Positions 1 to 6,211 of a stretch of DNA of 9,769 nt are shown in pieces. The stretch's first letter is position 1. Every line of letters begins with the position of its first letter. The position numbers and the translations under genes are program-made. The notes below the pieces were generated by a model. It did not search any database. It saw nothing but the letters and a program-made list of their open reading frames with translations, and was not told the DNA's origin. Location of the stretch: positions 1-9,769 of the forward strand of contig JANXRI010000377.1 in the NCBI GenBank assembly GCA_025353085.1, written 5' to 3'. This DNA comes from Betaproteobacteria bacterium. Its GTDB lineage: Bacteria; Pseudomonadota; Gammaproteobacteria; Burkholderiales; SG8-41.

Positions 1-414
1 GCGCTGCTGTTTGTAGCCGTATTTGGTCCCGGCGCGCTCGCCGGCACGCTGGCAATCGCTTTTCGCTCGATCGGTTTCGTCGGCAAGCTCGTTGGCGAAG
101 CGCTCGAAGAGGCGAATCAAGGCACGCTCGAGGCGCTGCAAGCCGTCGGCGCGCCCTGGTTCTCCGTACTGACCAAAGGCTATTGGCCGCAGATCGAGCC
201 CGCATTCTGGTCGGTCGTGCTGTTTCGCTGGGATATCAACGTGCGCGAATCCGCGGTGCTCGGCTTGGTCGGCGCGGGCGGCATCGGCATGGCGCTCGAC
301 ACCGCGATGAATCTATTTCAGTGGGACCGGGTGGCGATGGTGCTGGTCGCTATTTTCGCGGTGGTGATTATTGCCGAGATCGCAGTGACCGCAATTCGCC
401 AGCGCATTTTGTAG
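1..414 (+). CDS. phnE: PhnE-type ABC transporter permease, C-terminal part
   Basis: The reading frame is open from base 1 and ends at TAG 412-414, giving about 137 residues; the start lies outside the window. The fragment reads as an inner-membrane permease of the phosphonate/phosphite ABC family. Near residues 33-50 it has the cytoplasmic EAA-type loop (EALEEANQGTLEALQAVGA) that docks on the ATPase. Then come the PhnE-like stretch NVRESAVLGLVGAGGIG and a last membrane helix around VAMVLVAIFAVVIIAEI, ending in RQRIL. PhnE normally works with a PhnC ATPase and a PhnD binding protein, and those genes would be expected upstream, outside the window. The substrate (phosphonate, phosphite or another oxyanion) cannot be decided from this fragment. 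It converges with cydB after a 25-bp gap, and I see no clear terminator there. Confidence 0.88.
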   Translation, partial: ALLFVAVFGPGALAGTLAIAFRSIGFVGKLVGEALEEANQGTLEALQAVGAPWFSVLTKGYWPQIEPAFWSVVLFRWDINVRESAVLGLVGAGGIGMALDTAMNLFQWDRVAMVLVAIFAVVIIAEIAVTAIRQRIL

Positions 415-439
415 CTATCGTGCGTTTTCCGAAGCGCGG

Positions 440-1444
440 CTATTCGTAGAGCCCCGCGCGCGCCTTGCCGCGGAATACGCGATGGGCGAATACGGTATAG
501 CCGAGCAGAAACGGCAGTACGATCACGACTCCCACGAGCACCATTTTGAGTGCGGACGGATGCGAGGCGGCTTGCCACAGCGTCACGCGGTCTATGATCA
601 CGTACGGGAAAATGCTGTAAGCAAGTCCGAGAAACGCGAGCGTGAAAATAGAAATCGCGCCGGCAAACGCTGTCCAGTCCGGCGCGGCGGTGTTGTTTTT
701 GAGCTTAACTGTCGCGTGCCATACCCATGCGCCCGCGGCGAGCGTGGCTAACGGCAGCAGCGCAAGCCACGCTGAGCGCGGCACGAATGGAAATTGCGCA
801 AACCATTTTGCTTGCACCGTCGCGCTGACGAGCGGAGTTGCCAGACTCACGAGTGCGACGCCGAGCGCCACCCACGCGAGGCCCCAGCGTGTCCATGCGA
901 GCGCTTTTGCCTGCAGCTCGCCCTCGGACTTCATCACGACCCAGGTTGCGCCCAGCAGCACATAGCCGCCGCACAGCGCAGCGCCCGTGAGCGCCGCGAA
1001 CAGGTAGTAAATAAAGCCCGTATGAAAACCCGTGACATAGCGCCCGAGCATCAGGCCCTGCGCGAACGACGCGAGGAAGGAGCCGAACCAGAACAGCCGG
1101 TTCCATAATTCACGATGCCAGCCGTCCGCCTTGACGCGAAATTCGAACGCGACGCCGCGCAACATCAAGCCCACCAGCATCGCGGTCACCGGCAGATAAA
1201 GCGCGCTCAGGATCTGACCATGTGCGAGCGGAAATGCCACGAGCAGTATGCCCACACCGAGTACGAGCCAGGTCTCGTTCGCGTCCCAGAACGGCCCGAT
1301 TGAAGCGACCATCACTTCCTGTTCCTTCGGTGTCGCCGCGAGCATCAGCATGCCGACGCCGAGATCATAGCCGTCGAGTAATACGTACAAGAGCACCGCT
1401 GTACCCATCAGCACCGCGAAGACGAGCGCGAGATCGAAGTTCAA
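440..1444 (-). CDS. cydB: Cytochrome bd-type quinol oxidase subunit II (CydB/CioB)
   Basis: This is subunit II of the membrane-bound cytochrome bd quinol:O2 oxidoreductase, which supports the heme-bearing subunit I. The product is 334 residues, close to CioB of the cyanide-insensitive type and shorter than E. coli CydB (379). It is strongly hydrophobic, with multiple membrane helices. Near the N-terminus are the family motifs LLDGYDLGVG (residues 22-31) and GPFWDANETWLV (50-61). I chose the TTG start at 1444-1442 because the first residues, NFDLALVFAVLMG, fit the family. An AAAGGAG ribosome site (complement of 1452-1458) lies 7 nt upstream. The TTG overlaps the cydA stop in a TTGA arrangement, which implies translational coupling. 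The frame stays open up to 1726, but that part is a shadow of cydA. No cydX-like small gene fits between the stop and the converging permease gene. Confidence 0.93.
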   Translation of the reverse strand: MNFDLALVFAVLMGTAVLLYVLLDGYDLGVGMLMLAATPKEQEVMVASIGPFWDANETWLVLGVGILLVAFPLAHGQILSALYLPVTAMLVGLMLRGVAFEFRVKADGWHRELWNRLFWFGSFLASFAQGLMLGRYVTGFHTGFIYYLFAALTGAALCGGYVLLGATWVVMKSEGELQAKALAWTRWGLAWVALGVALVSLATPLVSATVQAKWFAQFPFVPRSAWLALLPLATLAAGAWVWHATVKLKNNTAAPDWTAFAGAISIFTLAFLGLAYSIFPYVIIDRVTLWQAASHPSALKMVLVGVVIVLPFLLGYTVFAHRVFRGKARAGLYE

Positions 1445-2748
1445 GCGCGCGCTCCTTTGCCCGCGAGGTGCGTGAGCACGACCATATAGGCGATCAACAT
1501 CGCCGCGTAAGTGACGATATAAGCGGTGAGGCTGGCGCCGAGCAACGGACCGGACGCCTTGCCGACGGCGTCGGCCGTTCTTAGTACACCCGTGACGAGC
1601 CATGGTTGGCGCCCGATTTCCGTCACGAGCCAGCCGGAAAGTGTCGCTATCCAGCCGGCGAAAGTAAATGCGGCGTAGGTCCACAGCAACCAGCGCGGCG
1701 GCAATGCGCCGCGGCGCGTAATCCACACACCGGTCCAGGCGAGGACCAGCATGAGTATGCCAATGCCGACCATCACGCGAAACGCAAAAAATACCGGCAG
1801 CACAGGCGGCGTGTCGGGCGCATAGGCGGCGAGCCCTTTCACTTCGCCGGCGGCGTCATGTTTGAGAATCACGCTTGCGAGCTTCGGAATCGCCACGGTG
1901 AATTCGTTCCGGCGCAGCTCTTCGTTGGGCACCGCAAACAGCACGAGCGGTGCGCCGCGCTCGGTTTCCCACAGCGCCTCGATCGCCGCGATTTTCGCGG
2001 GCTGGTGCTCGAGCGTGTTGAGCCCATGCAGATCGCCGACGAGAATCTGGGTTGGCGCGAGCACCGCCGCAAGAAAAAGTCCGCTGCGCAGAGTGCGGCG
2101 TGCCGACGCATCGGCGGCGGCGCGCAACAAGCGCCACGCTGACAACCCGGCGATGACAAATGCCGTCGTGAGCCCCGAGGCGATCAGCATATGGGTCACG
2201 CGGTACGGCAGCGAAGGGTTGAAGATGACCTGCCACCAGTCGCCCGCGATCAAAACGCCGCCCTCCATCACATGTCCCGCGGGCGTTTGCATCCACGAGT
2301 TAAGCGCGAGTATCCAGAATGCCGACATCGTCGTACCAACGGCGACCATCGAAGCGGAAAAAATATGCACCCATGACGGCACGCGGCTCATGCCGAACAA
2401 CATCACGCCGAGAAAAGTACTTTCGAGAAAGAAAGCGAACAGTACTTCGTACGCGAGCAACGGGCCGGCGACGTTGCCAACGCTCAACATATAACCCGGC
2501 CAGTTGGTGCCGAACTGGAACGACATCGTGATGCCGGTTACGACGCCCATCGCAAACGTCAGCGCAAAAATCTTCGTCCACAGATTGTAGGTAGCGAGCC
2601 ATGAGGCATCGCCGGTGCGTGCGTACTGGACGCGAAAGAACAGCAGAACCCAGGCGAGCGCGATGGTCAGCGTCGGAAACAGGATGTGAAATCCGATGTT
2701 GAGGCCGAACTGCGCGCGCGCAAGCAGCAGAAGATCCGGATTTTCCAT
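1441..2748 (-). CDS. cydA: Cytochrome bd-type quinol oxidase subunit I, short Q-loop (CydA/CioA)
   Basis: Catalytic subunit of cytochrome bd: it oxidises quinol and reduces O2 to water using hemes b558, b595 and d in the inner membrane. The 435-residue protein keeps the key positions, several with the same numbering as E. coli: H21 (heme b595 region, E. coli H19), E101 and E109 in AYEVLFAFFLES, H186 (b558 ligand), K252 and E257 in the quinol motif KIAAIEALWET, R324 and M326 in FRVMVG (second b558 ligand), and GRQPW at 379-383. From E257 to M326 is 69 residues, against 136 in E. coli (E257 to M393), so the C-terminal Q-loop insertion is absent. That is the CIO/short-loop type. It starts at ATG 2748 with only a weak GGAT-like ribosome site. 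It overlaps cydB by 4 bp and forms an operon with it. Cyanide insensitivity is known for some CIO enzymes but is only inferred here. Confidence 0.95.
   Translation of the reverse strand: MENPDLLLLARAQFGLNIGFHILFPTLTIALAWVLLFFRVQYARTGDASWLATYNLWTKIFALTFAMGVVTGITMSFQFGTNWPGYMLSVGNVAGPLLAYEVLFAFFLESTFLGVMLFGMSRVPSWVHIFSASMVAVGTTMSAFWILALNSWMQTPAGHVMEGGVLIAGDWWQVIFNPSLPYRVTHMLIASGLTTAFVIAGLSAWRLLRAAADASARRTLRSGLFLAAVLAPTQILVGDLHGLNTLEHQPAKIAAIEALWETERGAPLVLFAVPNEELRRNEFTVAIPKLASVILKHDAAGEVKGLAAYAPDTPPVLPVFFAFRVMVGIGILMLVLAWTGVWITRRGALPPRWLLWTYAAFTFAGWIATLSGWLVTEIGRQPWLVTGVLRTADAVGKASGPLLGASLTAYIVTYAAMLIAYMVVLTHLAGKGARA
1452..1458 (-). promoter_or_regulatory. Ribosome binding site that fixes the cydB TTG start
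   Basis: On the minus strand this reads AAAGGAG, with GGAG ending 7 nt before the TTG at 1444. It lies inside the last codons of cydA and supports the TTG start over the longer open frame. Confidence 0.7.
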
Positions 2749-2835
2749 GCTAATCCATCATACGGCAGCGGTCATGCAAAGTGCACGTGCGGAAAAAAAG
2801 CGCGGCTGTAGGAAGCCCGGATGAGATCATTGCGC
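2749..2835 (-). promoter_or_regulatory. cydAB upstream region with a possible promoter
   Basis: This is the 87-bp gap between the threonine aldolase stop and the cydA start. Read on the minus strand it has a GGCT...AGCC mini-hairpin followed shortly by a run of seven T (complement of 2793-2799), which could be a weak terminator for the upstream gene. Further on is TATGAT, a good -10 match, about 9 nt before the cydA ATG. I see no convincing -35 box at 17 bp and no TTGAT-N4-ATCAA (FNR/ANR) site. The promoter call is therefore tentative, and cydAB may be read through from upstream. Confidence 0.3.
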
Positions 2836-3876
2836 TCACGCGGCGGCGCGGCCCGCCCAAAGTTCACCCATCACTCGCAGTGCTTCGTCGACTTCATGGT
2901 CGCCGATATGGCGGTGAGTGACGAAGCGCAACTCCCATGTCGCGCACGGGCTGACGCGCACGCCGCGTTCCTTGAGCAATGCCGACCACTCGGCCGCCTG
3001 GCGTCCGCTCACGCGCACCGAGGCGCGTACGAGATTAGTCTCGACCAGCGCCGGATCAACGATGGTCGCATCGATTTTGTGCAAACCCGCCGCCAGGCGC
3101 TTGGCTATACGATGGTCTTCGGGAATTCGCTCGACCATGTTATCGAGCGCGACGATGCCGGCCGCCGCGAGCGGGCCGGCCTGGCGCATATTGCCGCCGA
3201 CCATGCGCCGAAACCCGCGCGCGCGTTCAATGAAATCGCTGGTGCCGCATAGCACCGAGCCGACCGGCGCCGACAGTCCTTTGGAGACGCAGAAACAGAC
3301 GCTGTCGCAATGACGCGCAACTTCGCTGGCGGTTGTCGCGAGCGCGGCAGCGGCATTGAACAGGCGCGCGCCATCGACATGCACCGGCACATCGTTCGCG
3401 CGCGCGATTTCATGCACCGCCGCCATATGCGCAAGCGGCAGCACCGCGCCGCCGGAACGGTTGTGCGTATTCTCCATCCAGATCAATGCAGTGCCCATCT
3501 GATTGCGCTGCGAGGGCTTTACGTTGTCACGCAGCGCCTCGAGTTGCATCGCGCCGCGCTGGCCCGGAATGCTGCGATAAAAGAGCCCGGCGAGCGCCGC
3601 GATGCCGCCCAGTTCGGAACTCAATGTGTGCGAGCCTGCCTCGAGCAGCACTTCGCCGCCGCGCTGCGCATGCGCAAGCATCGCCACGAGGTTCGTCATC
3701 GTACCGCTCGGCATATAGGCGCCGGCTGCCTTGCCGGTTTTTTCCGCCGCCAACGCTTCAAGTTTTTGCACGGTCGGATCGCCATCGCGCGAGTCGTCGC
3801 CATAGGTGGCTTCCTGCATCGCGGCGAGCATCGCTTCGGTTGGCTGGGTGACGGTGTCGCTTCTCAGATCGATCAT
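2836..3876 (-). CDS. ltaE: Low-specificity L-threonine aldolase
   Basis: PLP-dependent cytosolic enzyme that cleaves L-threonine or allo-threonine to glycine and acetaldehyde, and acts on other beta-hydroxy amino acids. The 346 residues match the usual family length. The N-terminus MIDLRSDTVTQPTEAM is the family signature. PSGTMTN (56-62) contributes to the PLP phosphate site. H83 sits where E. coli LtaE has its PLP-stacking His83. HVDGAR (166-171) carries the Asp that pairs with the pyridine nitrogen. K199 in VSKGLSAPVGS is the Schiff-base lysine. The ATG start at 3876 is supported by a GAGGAG ribosome site 6 nt upstream. It follows the HAD hydrolase gene by 26 bp on the same strand and is probably co-transcribed with it. 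It is intact, and no cofactor residue appears to be missing. Confidence 0.95.
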   Translation of the reverse strand: MIDLRSDTVTQPTEAMLAAMQEATYGDDSRDGDPTVQKLEALAAEKTGKAAGAYMPSGTMTNLVAMLAHAQRGGEVLLEAGSHTLSSELGGIAALAGLFYRSIPGQRGAMQLEALRDNVKPSQRNQMGTALIWMENTHNRSGGAVLPLAHMAAVHEIARANDVPVHVDGARLFNAAAALATTASEVARHCDSVCFCVSKGLSAPVGSVLCGTSDFIERARGFRRMVGGNMRQAGPLAAAGIVALDNMVERIPEDHRIAKRLAAGLHKIDATIVDPALVETNLVRASVRVSGRQAAEWSALLKERGVRVSPCATWELRFVTHRHIGDHEVDEALRVMGELWAGRAAA

Positions 3877-3882
3877 CGATTA

Positions 3883-3888
3883 CTCCTC
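3883..3888 (-). promoter_or_regulatory. Strong ribosome binding site of the threonine aldolase gene
   Basis: GAGGAG on the minus strand, 6 nt before the ATG at 3876. It lies in the 26-bp gap after the HAD hydrolase stop and supports the annotated start. Confidence 0.75.
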
Positions 3889-3902
3889 AGTGATGCTGCC
3901 AG

Positions 3903-4706
3903 TTATCTAACGGCGAGCAGAAAATCCGCAAACTCGCAGAAACCAGCGCCGCTTCGATGCTGCGTAACATACGCTGGCTGTGCCGTGAGCTGCCCCGCAA
4001 ACGCTTGGATGTTCGCAACGCCGACCGCGTGCGGAAAATAACCGAACATCGGCGCGTCGTTCGGTGAATCGCCGACGAATACGAATTCGTCTTTTCGCGC
4101 ATCGAGGTCGAGTTCGAAGCAGTCGCGCATAAGCGTGCGCGTCATCGCAAGTTTATCGTATTCGCCGAACCACCCGTTGACGTGTATCGAGCTGACCTTG
4201 GCGGTCAGGCCGGCCGCCTGCATGAGACCGACGATTCTGGCGACCGCTGCGGCGGACAAGCGCGGCACGTCTTCACAAAAGTCGATTGCAAGGTCCGTCG
4301 CGCGATAGGGCTGGTCGCTTGCCACTGCGCAGCCGGCGACGTCGGCCAGTATGCGGTTGCGAATCGCGCCCAGCCGTTCGCGATTGGCCGCGAGTGTTGC
4401 TTCATCATGCACATAGCGCCGCTGCATCACATGCTTCACGTGGTCGTAACGAAAGTAAAACGCGCCATTCTCACCGACGACCGCAGCGACCGGCCACATG
4501 CGCGCAATGTGGTCGCACCAGCCGGCCGGCCGGCCCGTGATCGGCACGACGAGTAAGCCCGCGCTCTGCAATGCGTCGAGCGCCGCGTAAGCTTTCGCCG
4601 TGAGCCGGCCGTCAGTCGTCAGCGTGTCGTCGATATCGCACAAGACGCTGCGGATACGCGCGCGCGCGGCAGGCGGAAACTCAGCGAGCGGTTTCATCAA
4701 TAGCAT
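3903..4706 (-). CDS. HAD superfamily (IIB-type) hydrolase, probable sugar phosphatase
   Basis: Mg-dependent HAD phosphatase of 267 residues. Motif I is CDIDDTLT with the nucleophile D24 and acid/base D26. Motif II is PITGRP with T57. Motif III is probably K185 in EYDKLAM, and motif IV is FVGDSPNDAPMF with D213 and D217. The cap inserted between motifs II and III (roughly residues 85-180), with VGENGA just after motif II, fits the Cof/IIB class, which includes mannosyl-3-phosphoglycerate, sucrose-phosphate and other sugar phosphatases. The true substrate cannot be read from the sequence. Two starts are possible. ATG 4706 overlaps the upstream gene by 10 nt, with AGGA only 3 nt before it. ATG 4697 (residue 4) forms a TGATG junction with the upstream stop. 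Either way it is translationally coupled to the hypothetical gene before it. No signal peptide is seen, so it is cytosolic. Confidence 0.9.
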   Translation of the reverse strand: MLLMKPLAEFPPAARARIRSVLCDIDDTLTTDGRLTAKAYAALDALQSAGLLVVPITGRPAGWCDHIARMWPVAAVVGENGAFYFRYDHVKHVMQRRYVHDEATLAANRERLGAIRNRILADVAGCAVASDQPYRATDLAIDFCEDVPRLSAAAVARIVGLMQAAGLTAKVSSIHVNGWFGEYDKLAMTRTLMRDCFELDLDARKDEFVFVGDSPNDAPMFGYFPHAVGVANIQAFAGQLTAQPAYVTQHRSGAGFCEFADFLLAVR

Positions 4707-5311
4707 TCTTCCTGGCCGGTCGGCTGCACTGGACGCCGCACGAAACCAAAGCGCGAGGGCACGTTAGCTGCCGTGATGGACGCGACCGGCATTGAATTCC
4801 CGCGGAACTTAAATATGAGGTCGGTGGTGAGACCGTTTTGCAACTGCTCGATCGACGCGCCAATGGTTTCATCGCTTAGCGGCCCGCCGCGGGCGTCGGT
4901 AAAACACGCGAGTAGTTGCTCGAGATCGCGATCGTCGACGAGACCGGGGCCGTGTTCGGTTTCGATTAACACAGCGCCCGTGTCATCGATCCAGGCGCCA
5001 TCAACCCGCGTTATCGCGCGCCCGGTGTGGGTTTCCATGCCGGGTGGCGAGCCGGGGTTCGCATTCCACGGCAGGCGGATGACGAACGGCGTGTAATCGA
5101 GTGAAATGAACACGCGCTGCGGACCGTTCTGAAAAAACCAGCGGCCCAGTTCGTCGCGCTCATAGTTGCGGCCGATGAACTCGGCCACGATGGAGTTCGA
5201 GATGCGCTCGCCTTTGATAAGCCAGTTACCGCGGCGGTCGAGCGACAACCACCCGAAGACCGCCGGCACATTCGGCCATTTGGCCATGCCTTGCTTAACG
5301 ATCTCATCCAT
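4697..5311 (-). CDS. Conserved hypothetical protein, coupled to the HAD hydrolase gene
   Basis: A 204-residue soluble protein with no signal peptide or membrane helix. I do not recognise a named domain, but it has the look of a conserved protein. The N-terminus MDEIVKQGMAKWPNVPAV leads into GWLSLDRRGNWLIKGERI. Then comes FIGRNYERDELGRWFFQNGPQRVFISLDYTP, rich in aromatic residues and likely beta-structured. The middle part has LVDDRDLEQLLACF. The C-terminus (GQEECY) ends at TGA 4699-4697, which overlaps the start of the HAD gene, so the two products may act together. I see no good ribosome site before ATG 5311 (CGCTGATAC precedes it). A second copy of the first 15 codons lies upstream at 5444-5400, so the start region has been rearranged. 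The coding call is firm because the frame is long, conserved in style and overlaps its neighbour. The function is unknown. Confidence 0.8.
   Translation of the reverse strand: MDEIVKQGMAKWPNVPAVFGWLSLDRRGNWLIKGERISNSIVAEFIGRNYERDELGRWFFQNGPQRVFISLDYTPFVIRLPWNANPGSPPGMETHTGRAITRVDGAWIDDTGAVLIETEHGPGLVDDRDLEQLLACFTDARGGPLSDETIGASIEQLQNGLTTDLIFKFRGNSMPVASITAANVPSRFGFVRRPVQPTGQEECY
5267..5302. repeat. Direct repeat, copy 1 (36 bp, in the gene start)
   Basis: This is identical over 36 bp to 5400-5435, with 42 of 45 matches if extended to 5311 and 5444. This copy covers codons 4-15 of the hypothetical gene. Confidence 0.9.
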
Positions 5312-5348
5312 GTATCAGCGACAAGGTGGTTAAGCCCGGCGGCCCGGC

Positions 5349-5375
5349 GCCGCTTCCCGCAAACGGGCCTGCGGC
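5349..5375. repeat. GC-rich hairpin between the direct repeats
   Basis: Interrupted palindrome: GCCGC, TT, CCCG, loop CAAA, CGGG, CCT, GCGGC. The two stem segments pair perfectly, with a small 2/3-nt internal loop. There is no T run on either side, so it is not a standard terminator. It lies in the untranslated leader or remnant just before the gene starting at 5311 and may be the core of a small REP-like insertion. Confidence 0.5.
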
Positions 5376-5399
5376 TAACGAGTCAGCGTCGCTCCGCCT

Positions 5400-5435
5400 C
5401 ACATTCGGCCATTTGGCCATGCCTTGCTTAACGAT
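5400..5435. repeat. Direct repeat, copy 2 (36 bp, upstream)
   Basis: This is the second copy of the sequence at 5267-5302, offset by 133 bp. The sequence between the copies (5303-5399) contains a GC-rich hairpin and no other recognisable gene. Confidence 0.9.
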
Positions 5436-5460
5436 GTCGTCCACGGCCGTCGCCGAACGG

Positions 5461-5547
5461 GTAATTTAGTGATTAGGTGATTGGGTGATTGAGGATGACC
5501 AAAGGAGCGCCAACGCTGCGCTCCTAATCACTTAATTACTCAATCAC
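5461..5547. repeat. Inverted structure with octamer-repeat arms
   Basis: The left arm (5461-5492) is four consecutive octamers: GTAATTTA, GTGATTAG, GTGATTGG, GTGATTGA. The right arm (5524-5547), read on the minus strand, is three more: GTGATTGA, GTAATTAA, GTGATTAG. Between the arms is an 8-bp GC-rich hairpin. The arms are AT-rich, in sharp contrast to the surroundings. It lies between the DUF6806-like gene and the remnant gene start. It could be a small non-autonomous mobile or expanding repeat, or a bidirectional terminator region. There is no coding potential inside. Confidence 0.75.
5503..5525 (-). terminator. Possible intrinsic terminator after the DUF6806-like gene
   Basis: On the minus strand, AGGAGCGC pairs perfectly with GCGCTCCT across a 7-nt loop. 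The stem lies 32 nt after the stop of the gene at 6130-5558. Only three T follow the stem, so termination may be weak. Because the stem is symmetrical it could also act on the other strand, although no plus-strand gene ends here. Confidence 0.45.
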
Positions 5548-5557
5548 TGCCTGTGTG

Positions 5558-6130
5558 TCAATGCAGGTGTCTATTGCGCGGATGCGGCTGCAGCGTCGGT
5601 GCTGCAACGGCAGGCTCGTCGGCGACCGGGCGGCGTTTCCATTCGTCGTCGAACATCTGGTTGACCATGTTGGCGACCTGGTCGACGCGCGTTTTGTCGA
5701 AATGCGGCGACAGCAGCGCGGCTAAGTCTTCCTCGACGCACTGGCGGCGAATCTCGTGTATCGCGTCGGCGCTCGGGCCGATAAAGATCTGCTGAAATTC
5801 TTCCTTGCCGTCGTCGTGGTAGGACGTGAGCGTGATCTCGGAAGCGTACTCAGTGAGCGGGCCCAGCGCCTGAAATGCTTCCGTGAGGCGCGCCTGAAAG
5901 CCGCGCCCAACTTCGGCGGTCCAGCATATGTCCAGCGCCTGCTCTTTCACATCGAAGCGGATGCCGGTCTCTTCGCGCTCGAGGCTTTGCACTTTATCAA
6001 TCGCATCGACTTCGAGGTAGTCAAGCCACGGACGCAGCGCATGTTCGACCTGCGTCAAGTGCACGCCTTTGCACAGGAATGCAGTGCCGTGAACATGAAC
6101 CTCCATGCGCATTTTGAGCTCCGGATCCAT
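5558..6130 (-). CDS. Conserved hypothetical protein, DUF6806-like
   Basis: A 190-residue acidic cytosolic protein without signal peptide or membrane segments. Its architecture, as I recall it, matches small betaproteobacterial proteins grouped as DUF6806. It opens with MEVHVHGTAFLCKGVHLTQVEHALRPWLDYL. Next come EREETGIRFDVKEQALDICWTAEVGRGF and then a strand-rich ITLTSYHDDGKEEFQQIFIGPSADAIHEIRRQCVEEDL. It ends in a helix with LSPHFDKTRVDQVANMVNQMF and a Pro/His-rich tail (PHPRNRHLH). No catalytic motif is evident and the role is unknown. The ATG at 6130 has no clear ribosome site. The ATG at 6112 (residue 7) has GGAG 6 nt upstream and is the better-supported start, giving 184 residues. The 81-bp gap upstream holds no clear promoter, and it may be read from the Bug gene before it. 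Confidence 0.75.
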   Translation of the reverse strand: MDPELKMRMEVHVHGTAFLCKGVHLTQVEHALRPWLDYLEVDAIDKVQSLEREETGIRFDVKEQALDICWTAEVGRGFQARLTEAFQALGPLTEYASEITLTSYHDDGKEEFQQIFIGPSADAIHEIRRQCVEEDLAALLSPHFDKTRVDQVANMVNQMFDDEWKRRPVADEPAVAAPTLQPHPRNRHLH

Positions 6131-6211
6131 TTGAGTCGCCCTAATAAGTTAGCCACGAAGGGCGGGGATTGAGAATAGCACAGCGTCGCTGCGAGGCGAA
6201 GCGGCCTTGCA

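Larger units (their letters stand above)
5304..5444 (-). pseudogene. Truncated duplicate of the hypothetical gene's 5' end
   Basis: Starting from GTG 5444, the frame reads VDDIVKQGMAKWPNV. This is nearly identical to the first 15 residues of the downstream gene (MDEIVKQGMAKWPNV). It then departs into low-complexity sequence (RRSDADSLAAGPFAG...) and stops at TGA 5306-5304, for 46 residues in all. The stop overlaps the ATG of the intact gene. The three base differences from the downstream copy are A/G in the start codon (ATG/GTG), a synonymous GAT/GAC, and GAG/GAC (E/D), the pattern expected of a coding sequence. It is 133 bp from the intact start and therefore out of frame with it. Either it is the remnant of a duplicated or displaced gene start, or it is a short upstream ORF coupled to the real gene. 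I favour the remnant. Confidence 0.55.

Noticed and set aside
415..439. Terminator between phnE and cydB
   Set aside because: There is no hairpin with a T run in the 25-bp gap on either strand.
1445..1726. N-terminal extension of cydB upstream of the TTG (open to 1726)
   Set aside because: The extra residues are Arg-rich, unlike any CydB, and lie in a shadow frame of cydA. The TTG start has a good ribosome site.
1862..2494. Long plus-strand frame (210 codons) opposite cydA
   Set aside because: It is antisense to a well-supported cydA with conserved heme and quinol motifs, and its composition shows no protein-like pattern.
2836..3876. Link between threonine aldolase (glycine supply) and a cyanide-insensitive oxidase as a cyanogenesis locus
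   Set aside because: No hcnABC genes are in the window and the enzymes are each common on their own, so proximity alone is not evidence.
3310..4041. Plus-strand frame of 243 codons opposite ltaE and the HAD gene
   Set aside because: The product is Arg/His/Cys-rich and low in motifs. Both minus-strand genes beneath it are clearly real.
5461..5547. CRISPR-like array
   Set aside because: The octamers are contiguous without spacers and far too short for CRISPR repeats.
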